In this document: positions 36,873 to 41,835 of the stretch, piece by piece
Position numbering within the stretch: the first letter of the stretch is position 1
How the letters are laid out: each line of letters starts with the position of its first letter
NCBI GenBank assembly: GCA_945879075.1
Contig: CAMCUY010000009.1
Coordinates: forward strand, 1-41,835
Length of the DNA: 41,835 nucleotides
Origin: Akkermansia muciniphila
GTDB taxonomy: Bacteria; Verrucomicrobiota; Verrucomicrobiia; Verrucomicrobiales; Akkermansiaceae
Direction of reading: 5' to 3'
The notes under the pieces: generated by a model
What the model saw: only the letters and a program-made list of their open reading frames with translations
The model's database searches: none
Told to the model about the DNA's origin: nothing
Made by a program: the position numbers and the translations under genes

Positions 36873-37048
36873 ACTGCGTATCACTCCCTATGCCTATTGG
36901 TTTTCAATGGGTTAATTCCGATTGAAAAACCGAATTCCGTTTGTTCTCGACTTATTACTGCGATATCGCACAATCCCGGCAAGCCTAGCAGCGACACGTG
37001 AAGAGTTTCCCGAAACCCTAACGACAACCCGCAGGACGGCTTCCACCA
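36873..37048 (+). promoter_or_regulatory. Attachment-region DNA before the integrase gene
   Basis: Non-coding, more AT-rich than its surroundings. It holds an inverted repeat TTTTCAAT (36901-36908) / ATTGAAAA (36921-36928) and CGACACGTGAA (36992-37002), an exact 11-bp copy of tRNA-fragment bases 36855-36865. TTTTCAA also occurs in the fragment itself (36866-36872). These are plausible core- and arm-type integrase sites and an integrase promoter. Confidence 0.5.
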
Positions 37049-38242
37049 ATGGCAAGAATCGCAGAACTCAACTACCGCAAAACCCCGAAGGGATGGCTCG
37101 TCAATGTTCCGGGGAGCTTATCCGACACCGGAAGATTCCGCCGCCGATATTTCACAACCAGGGACAAGGCCAAAGCGGAAACCCAGCGCCTCAACGAAAT
37201 CCAAAAAGGCCAGCGCGGCCTTGCCGCCGATATCTCCAGCGCCACCGCTGAGGACGCAATCAAGGCCCGTGAATTGCTGGCCGGCCACAACGTCACGCTC
37301 GCACAAGCGGCGGCGTTTTACGCCCAGCACCACGACAAACGAGCCAAGGCCCCCACCCTACGGGATGCGTGGAAGAGCGCCATTGACCACCGGAAGAACC
37401 ACCGGCCCGCCACGTTGGAGTCCTACCGGAAGTTGGAAAAGAAGCTCCCCGCGTGGTTCATGGACATGAACTGCCACGACATCACGCCCGACCACATCAG
37501 GAAGGCGCTGGACGAATACACGCCGGGAGCGACCGCATGGAAAAACGGGAGGGCTTACATTTCGACCGTGATGGGTGACCTCGTGAAGCTCGAACTCATT
37601 GCCGAGAACCCAACACGGAAGATGATGGTGGCCCGTGCCGAGGAAACCGACGACGAGGTTGTCATTTACACACCGGCCGAACTCAAGAGCCTGTTCGCCG
37701 CCTGCATTGACTACCCGATGGGGGACGTTGACCGGCTTTGCTCTGAATGCGTGGCACCTTTCGCGTTCATGGCGTTTGCCGGAATCCGGCCCGTGGAAAT
37801 CACAAAGCTGAAGTGGGAAAACGTCTCCCTCGAACTCCGCAACATCCGCATCGGCTCGACCGTCGCCAAGAAACAGTATCGGCGGAACGTCCGCATCAAT
37901 GACACGATGGCCGCATGGATTGCCGCGATCCCCGAGGACCAGCGGAAAGGCAAAATCATCCCCGCCCGCTGGCGATACAAAGCCGCCAAAGTTAGGATAA
38001 CTGCCGGAATCGACGGCAGGGAAAAGCAGGACGCGCTGAGGCATTCATTCGGCACCTACACGCTCGCCGTTGAGAATAACTTGGACATGCTGAAAGCCGA
38101 CATGGGACACGGCACCACCGCCGTCTATTTCGACCACTACCACAAGGCCGTCACGAAGGCCGAGGCCCTGCCCTACTGGAAGGTCATGCCGCAAGGCGTG
38201 GCAGCACCCGCAACAATTCAACCCGTAGAATCTGTAGCATGA
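37049..38242 (+). CDS. Tyrosine recombinase (integrase)
   Basis: A 397-residue site-specific recombinase presumed to insert and excise the element at tRNA-Phe. The N-terminal 75 residues form an arm-binding-type domain, then a SAM-like core-binding domain (TLRDAWKSAIDHRKNHRP region), then the catalytic domain. Catalytic residues: Arg247 in GIRPVEITKL, a lysine in VAKKQYRRN, Arg331 in DALRHSFGT, His354 in MGHGT and the nucleophile Tyr364 in FDHYHK. The first His of the HxxR box is Asp328, a change common in integrases of this sort. The stop overlaps the next start by four bases (ATGA), implying translational coupling. Confidence 0.92.
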   Translation: MARIAELNYRKTPKGWLVNVPGSLSDTGRFRRRYFTTRDKAKAETQRLNEIQKGQRGLAADISSATAEDAIKARELLAGHNVTLAQAAAFYAQHHDKRAKAPTLRDAWKSAIDHRKNHRPATLESYRKLEKKLPAWFMDMNCHDITPDHIRKALDEYTPGATAWKNGRAYISTVMGDLVKLELIAENPTRKMMVARAEETDDEVVIYTPAELKSLFAACIDYPMGDVDRLCSECVAPFAFMAFAGIRPVEITKLKWENVSLELRNIRIGSTVAKKQYRRNVRINDTMAAWIAAIPEDQRKGKIIPARWRYKAAKVRITAGIDGREKQDALRHSFGTYTLAVENNLDMLKADMGHGTTAVYFDHYHKAVTKAEALPYWKVMPQGVAAPATIQPVESVA

Positions 38243-38781
38243 AACACGCCGACAAATTGCGCGCAGATATCGCCGCCGACGCCGCGCTCGTAGCCCGCCT
38301 TGCCGCCAGCGAAAGGAAGATGCGCCCGACGTTTCTGAAAGCCGCCGCGTGGCATGACGCGCTGTTTCCGCCAGAATCACCAACAAGCCAGCGCCGGGGG
38401 GGGAACAAGCTTGCGCCATCGCCCGCGCTGATGGACGCCGTGTGCGCCATCCTCGACGCAAAGATGGGGCATGAATACGATCTTGCCAAAAGCGATTTCG
38501 ACCGGGCGATGAAAACCGGCGACGTGGCGTTTTTCCGCATGATGGCCGAGGCCGCGCAATACGTTAGGGACATCCCGCTTGCGCGAAAAACTTGGGCAAA
38601 GCATGTCGTCGCCGCCCGCAGGATTGCCGCCGATATGATGGGGGAAAGCGGACCGCTGCCGCGCTGGGTTGAAGTGAAGGACGCAATCTTGAAACAGTTA
38701 GAGCAAGAGGCTTACCTCGAACCGAGCCGGGACTGGGGGCGAGTGAGAAAAGCGGCGGGGCTTGGCGATCTGCCTGATTGA
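38239..38781 (+). CDS. Hypothetical protein of the integrative element
   Basis: A 180-residue basic, helix-rich protein starting inside the integrase stop (ATGA overlap). It contains SERKMRPTFLKAAAWHD, a Gly/Pro-rich loop (PTSQRRGGNKLAPSP), then LMDAVCAILDAKMGHEYDL and a helical C-terminus with LPRWVEVKDAILKQL. No family recognised. Coupling to the integrase suggests a role in integration, excision control or early replication, but nothing in the sequence proves it. Confidence 0.7.
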   Translation: MKHADKLRADIAADAALVARLAASERKMRPTFLKAAAWHDALFPPESPTSQRRGGNKLAPSPALMDAVCAILDAKMGHEYDLAKSDFDRAMKTGDVAFFRMMAEAAQYVRDIPLARKTWAKHVVAARRIAADMMGESGPLPRWVEVKDAILKQLEQEAYLEPSRDWGRVRKAAGLGDLPD

Positions 38782-38849
38782 CGGTGCGCCAACTATCCCG
38801 AGCGTGGCGCACTCAAGAACGGGAATAATGGCATTTTATAGGAATCGCA

Positions 38850-39077
38850 ATGAACGCGATTCCGCAAACAAAACAAGTCGAAGCGCCGCCCGTAGTGGTT
38901 AGCGCAAAAGTCATCGCCAAGGCACTATCCTGCTCGACGCGATATGTCCACCTGCTCGCCGAGGCTGGCACCATCCCGCATTACCGCTGGGGACGTGCCT
39001 GCATTCGATTCGATCAAGCCGCCGTTTTTAAGGCGCTTGGAATTCAAACCGAGGCCGCAGCCGGGCAAGGCAAGTGA
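38850..39077 (+). CDS. Excisionase/AlpA-like helix-turn-helix protein
   Basis: A 75-residue protein with AKVIAKALSCSTRYVHLL as the helix-turn-helix and HYRWGRACIRFDQAAV as the wing, the MerR/excisionase (HTH_17-like) pattern. TAGGA lies six bases before the ATG. Small proteins of this kind act as excisionase or as regulator of integrase genes. It is preceded by a 68-bp gap, so a separate promoter is possible, and its stop overlaps the next start (GTGA). Confidence 0.82.
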   Translation: MNAIPQTKQVEAPPVVVSAKVIAKALSCSTRYVHLLAEAGTIPHYRWGRACIRFDQAAVFKALGIQTEAAAGQGK

Positions 39078-39256
39078 ACCCTCAACCCGAACCGCTCGCC
39101 CTCGGCCTGGAGGAAGAGCTAACCACCCGCCGCCCGGTGACTGTTGAACAGCACAAGCTGTTCATCGACTCCCTGCTCTCGGAAGCAGACCTCGACGAGA
39201 TCGACGCCCTCGTTGCGGAACTCCGCGAAACTCAAACCAGCGACTCCGAACCATGA
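39074..39256 (+). CDS. Small acidic protein, 60 residues
   Basis: Starts with GTG overlapping the previous stop and ends in a TGA that overlaps the next ATG, so it is squeezed between two coupled genes. It is strongly acidic (DSLLSEADLDEIDALVAEL). No family recognised. Double four-base overlaps are good evidence that it is really translated. Confidence 0.65.
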   Translation: MNPQPEPLALGLEEELTTRRPVTVEQHKLFIDSLLSEADLDEIDALVAELRETQTSDSEP

Positions 39257-41352
39257 GCCAGGCACCCGAAACGCAAGCGACCGCCGCCCCGGCAAGGACG
39301 ACGGTCAACAACCGAAACGATGGGAAAGGACATAACATGTCCCACCCTGGTGGACAAGGCAAAATGTCGATCTTCCGAGGCGTGAAAGCGTTCAAGGCGC
39401 ACGCGCAGATAACCCTGGTGAGCTTTGCAAAGGAAGCCCGCGACGGGGCGCACCGCAAAGCAGTGGAGTCCTACCGCACGGCGCTGATACTCGAAGATCC
39501 CGACGCGGAGGAAATGAAGAAGAGGCTCGAAGCTGTCACAGTGTCCGGCACCGTCACCAGTGGCATCAGGAAGGAAGCGGCGGAGGAAGGGCGATTCAAT
39601 CACAACGGCATCTTGCAAGTGGACATTGACGGTGTGGAAAACCCCGGCCAAATCCGCGACATGATCGCCAGCGATCCGCACATCCCCTTTGCATCCGTCT
39701 CGCCAAGTGATGACGGAGTGAAGGCCTTCATGTTCATTCCCGTCTGCAAGAGTCGCGACGAGCACCTTGCCGCGTTCGCCGCGATGCAGGGCTATATGAA
39801 GAAGACCTATGACATCACCATTGACGCAAGCACGAGCGACACCGCCCGGCTTTGCTTCGTCCTCTACGATCCCCAAGCCAAGTGGAACGCTGCTGCGGTG
39901 CCGCTTGTCATCCCCGAGCCGCAGGCGGCACCACCGCAGGCCGCAAAGCCGAAGGTGGACACTCCAGCACCACGGGAGGACGACGGCTTCTCACTCGCGG
40001 AAACTGCCGAAGACGTCCGCGCCTTGCTCGCTGCCATACCTCCACGGCCTGAATACATGGAGTGGCTAACGGTCTGCTCCTCTGTCTGGGATGCGTTGGG
40101 AGAAATCGAAGGCACCCCACTGCTTCAAGAGTGGTCGCCGGAAGAGTCCCCCGGCGAGTATGCCTCCAAATTCAAGGATCGCCTGAAAGATGTTCATGCG
40201 GGCACGCTCGTTAGCATCGCAAAAGCCAATGGCTTCGACACTCGCCGCGCGGCCGCCGCCAAGCACGCGGAGCGCGATGGACCATCGCCACGGATGAAAG
40301 GACCGTGGGACAAACAGGCCGCACCGGGCGATGGTGGGAAAGCGCCGCCGTCGCCGGAGTCATTCCGCGACATGCTCGCCGCCCGCGCCTTCGATGCCAG
40401 CAACCCGCCGACCCAGCCCGTGCCCGTCATCAAGCTGGGCGGGAAGTGCATTGCCACTGTCGGCAACGTCATGGCGGTGCAAGCGGGCATCAAGTCGGGG
40501 AAGACCGCCACGGTCGGCGCCATCCTCGCCGCGTTCGTCATTGGCGACGGGAGCGGGGAGCACGACACGCTGGGCTTCACCGCCGCCAACCCCGAAGGGC
40601 ATTGTGTCCTGCACTTCGACACCGAGCAAAGCCGTTACGACCACGATGGTGTGATCCGTCGGGCGCTGGCCCGCGTGGGCAGGAGCGAGCCGCCCGAGTG
40701 GTTCCAATCGTTCTGTCTCACCGACCTGAGCCAAAAGGACCGGATGCGGGCGATCGAGACGACAATCGAGAATGCTGTCGCCACTTTCGGTGGCGTGCGT
40801 GCTGTCCTCCTCGACGGCGTGGCGGACTTCATGCGCGATCCGAACGATGCCGAGGAGGCCTTCGCCCTGGTGGACAAGCTGCACGCGCTCGCCATCACGC
40901 ACGGGTGCACCATCCCCTGCGTGATCCACGAAAACCCAGGGTCCGACAAGACGCGCGGGCACCTTGGATCACAGCTTGCTCGGAAGGCGGAAACCAACCT
41001 CCGACTTCACAAGGACCCGGCCACCGGCATCACGACGATCTGGGCGGACTACGCGCGGCATTGCCACATCCCGAAGGATGCAGGCACCTGCTTTGCATGG
41101 TGCGACACGGTGGGGCGGCATGTATCGAAGGGCACGGCGGGCGCGATCAAGGCCAGCATCAAGACCGAGAAGTTCCGAGAGGAGGCTGAGAAGGCCTTCG
41201 GCGACGAGGACGCGCTCGGCTACAGCGCGTTGGTCGCAGCGATCATGGCTGCCGTGGAGATCACGATAAAAACAGCCGAGAAGCGTGTCGTTACTTATCA
41301 GGCCGAAGGCATCGTGAGGAAGGATGCAAGTGGTTCCTACAGGCTGAAATGA
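39253..41352 (+). CDS. Primase-helicase fusion (BT4734-like + PriCT_2-like + RecA/RepA-like ATPase)
   Basis: A 699-residue replication protein. After a low-complexity N-terminus, residues about 38-225 resemble the BT4734/VirE N-terminal domain (VESYRTALILEDP, GILQVDIDGVENP, FASVSPSDDGVKAF), a primase-related fold. Residues about 260-325 resemble the primase C-terminal 2 domain (RPEYMEWLTVCSSVWDALG, LQEWSPEES). Residues about 400-620 are a RecA-fold ATPase: Walker A GIKSGKT near 411-417 and Walker B AVLLDGVADF near 518-527, as in RepA/AAA_25 helicases. The C-terminus (SALVAAIMAAVEITIKTA, VRKDASGSYRL) looks like a winged helix. Such proteins let satellites and plasmids replicate independently. 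Domain assignments are from memory of family patterns. Confidence 0.85.
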   Translation: MSQAPETQATAAPARTTVNNRNDGKGHNMSHPGGQGKMSIFRGVKAFKAHAQITLVSFAKEARDGAHRKAVESYRTALILEDPDAEEMKKRLEAVTVSGTVTSGIRKEAAEEGRFNHNGILQVDIDGVENPGQIRDMIASDPHIPFASVSPSDDGVKAFMFIPVCKSRDEHLAAFAAMQGYMKKTYDITIDASTSDTARLCFVLYDPQAKWNAAAVPLVIPEPQAAPPQAAKPKVDTPAPREDDGFSLAETAEDVRALLAAIPPRPEYMEWLTVCSSVWDALGEIEGTPLLQEWSPEESPGEYASKFKDRLKDVHAGTLVSIAKANGFDTRRAAAAKHAERDGPSPRMKGPWDKQAAPGDGGKAPPSPESFRDMLAARAFDASNPPTQPVPVIKLGGKCIATVGNVMAVQAGIKSGKTATVGAILAAFVIGDGSGEHDTLGFTAANPEGHCVLHFDTEQSRYDHDGVIRRALARVGRSEPPEWFQSFCLTDLSQKDRMRAIETTIENAVATFGGVRAVLLDGVADFMRDPNDAEEAFALVDKLHALAITHGCTIPCVIHENPGSDKTRGHLGSQLARKAETNLRLHKDPATGITTIWADYARHCHIPKDAGTCFAWCDTVGRHVSKGTAGAIKASIKTEKFREEAEKAFGDEDALGYSALVAAIMAAVEITIKTAEKRVVTYQAEGIVRKDASGSYRLK

Positions 41353-41357
41353 CCGTT

Positions 41358-41502
41358 TACCCTCCAACCCTCCGACTACCCTTTTTTTACCCTCCGAAGG
41401 GTAGGGATGGGATGGCTACCCTTTACCCCTACTACCCCTATAGGGGGTAGGGGTAAGGGTAATCCCCGCAGCGCAAAACTTTGATTCCATAACAACTACC
41501 CT
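41358..41502. repeat. TACCCT repeat array, candidate replication origin
   Basis: TACCCT occurs forward at 41358, 41377, 41388, 41417 and 41497, and inverted (AGGGTA) at 41398-41403 and 41456-41461, within 145 bp. 41388-41403 forms a palindrome TACCCT-ccga-AGGGTA. A TTTTTTT tract lies at 41382-41388. The array begins six bases after the primase-helicase stop codon, the expected spot for iterons bound by an element's own initiator. Confidence 0.6.
41417..41461. repeat. Long hairpin inside the TACCCT array
   Basis: Left arm 41417-41440 and right arm 41441-41461 are complementary over about 20 bp with two small bulges and almost no loop (CTA-TAG centre). It could be an origin hairpin, an initiator-binding palindrome or, less likely, a terminator; no T-run follows. 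Confidence 0.65.
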
Positions 41503-41547
41503 CCACCCCATTATGCAACCTACTCGATTAGACATCCGCCCCTCAGC

Positions 41548-41835
41548 ATGCGGAACCACTACAGCGAAGCCGGGCGCCTCATCAGCGTCGACGAAAACAG
41601 CCCCGACCGGATCGCCGCCCGCCGGGAGGCACTCCACCCCGCTGACCACGACTTCGATGCGAACCTCGCCCCCGAAGACGACGGTCAGACATTCGACGCG
41701 GCGGGACTGAAATCAATTCCCCGCCAAGCCCTGCTCATTCTGCTACGGTTCATCTTCCCACCCCCAGGCGGCCCTCGCCCGTTGCGCGTGGCACAACTCC
41801 GCCTTGTTGCCTTGGCTCATTTGGCCGGGCTCGAA
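41548..41835 (+). CDS. Hypothetical protein of the element, 3' end outside the window
   Basis: ATG at 41548 opens a frame of 96 codons to the window edge without a stop. It begins MRNHYSEAGRLISVDENS, is acidic in its first half (DHDFDANLAPEDDG), and then basic-hydrophobic (IPRQALLILLRFIF). The codon bias fits the neighbours better than the overlapping frames here. No clear ribosome-binding site. Function unknown; it lies directly right of the origin-like array. Confidence 0.6.
   Translation, partial: MRNHYSEAGRLISVDENSPDRIAARREALHPADHDFDANLAPEDDGQTFDAAGLKSIPRQALLILLRFIFPPPGGPRPLRVAQLRLVALAHLAGLE

Larger units (their letters stand above)
36831..41835 (+). mobile_element. Integrative element inserted at tRNA-Phe, left part (continues beyond the window)
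   Basis: Starts at the tRNA-Phe 3' fragment and includes integrase, a 180-residue protein, an excisionase-like HTH protein, a small acidic protein, a primase-helicase and an origin-like repeat array. Int, HTH and replication genes in one direction behind a tRNA fragment is the layout of phage satellites and small integrative replicons. No structural phage gene, conjugation gene or cargo is visible up to the window edge, so its exact type is open. Confidence 0.75.

Noticed and set aside
41513..41710. 65-residue forward frame at the right edge
   Set aside because: Thr/Ser/Pro-rich product in the wrong codon phase; the frame from 41548 fits coding bias better and stays open to the edge.

Overview
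This window looks like a chromosomal segment of a GC-rich member of the Verrucomicrobiota, probably close to Luteolibacter/Akkermansiaceae. That placement is an inference from gene content: a DUF6600 lipoprotein, a zinc-ribbon protein starting MGQAKRNKQRHCP, a plant/cyanobacterial-type long IspH, and a characteristic integrase. No rRNA gene is present to settle it. Most of the window is ordinary housekeeping DNA with short intergenic gaps and frequent strand switches.

Layout. 1-9100: end of an unknown gene, MTA phosphorylase (mtnP), a large zinc-ribbon protein, a divergent aldo/keto reductase homologue, rmuC, Mn-type superoxide dismutase with a clear terminator, a LOG-family protein, a family-4-like uracil-DNA glycosylase and a DUF1232 membrane protein. 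9179-16228: a SufR-like winged-helix regulator, a 956-residue lipoprotein (coiled coil, DUF6600, long Gln/Glu/Arg repeat tail), a long-chain polyprenyl diphosphate synthase and a 734-residue lipoprotein of unknown function. 16294-18727: a vapBC-type toxin-antitoxin pair whose toxin gene is split after its fourth codon by a complete 1785-bp insertion sequence with 18-bp inverted repeats and a target duplication. 18770-34033: DAHP synthase, a YihY-family membrane protein, a decayed stretch, gltD and gltB separated by a REP-like palindrome pair, a deletion scar with the tail of a short-chain dehydrogenase, bioD, nadB, ispH and trpE-trpG. 34088-35176: agmatine deiminase.

From about 35277 the DNA becomes accessory: a 5'-truncated, frameshifted IS256-type transposase, a poorly coding stretch, a 57-residue protein, and then the 3' half of a tRNA-Phe gene (36831-36872). 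Immediately to its right starts an integrative element that runs off the window: tyrosine recombinase, a 180-residue protein, an excisionase-like HTH protein, a 60-residue acidic protein and a 699-residue primase-helicase. Three of these gene joins overlap by four bases. After the primase-helicase comes a 145-bp array of TACCCT repeats with a strong hairpin, which looks like a replication origin, and then a gene cut by the window edge. The geometry (3' tRNA fragment on the integrase side) predicts an intact tRNA-Phe at the far end of the element, outside this window. This element, possibly a phage satellite or other small integrative replicon, is the best candidate here for an undescribed system.

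Functionally, aroF/G with trpE/trpG feed chorismate and tryptophan synthesis, gltBD assimilates ammonium and supplies glutamate, nadB and bioD make cofactors, and ispH with the prenyl synthase serve isoprenoid and quinone synthesis. Several proteins have lost expected key residues: UDG without most of its Fe-S cysteines, a SufR-like regulator without the cluster cysteines, and an AKR without catalytic Asp and Lys.
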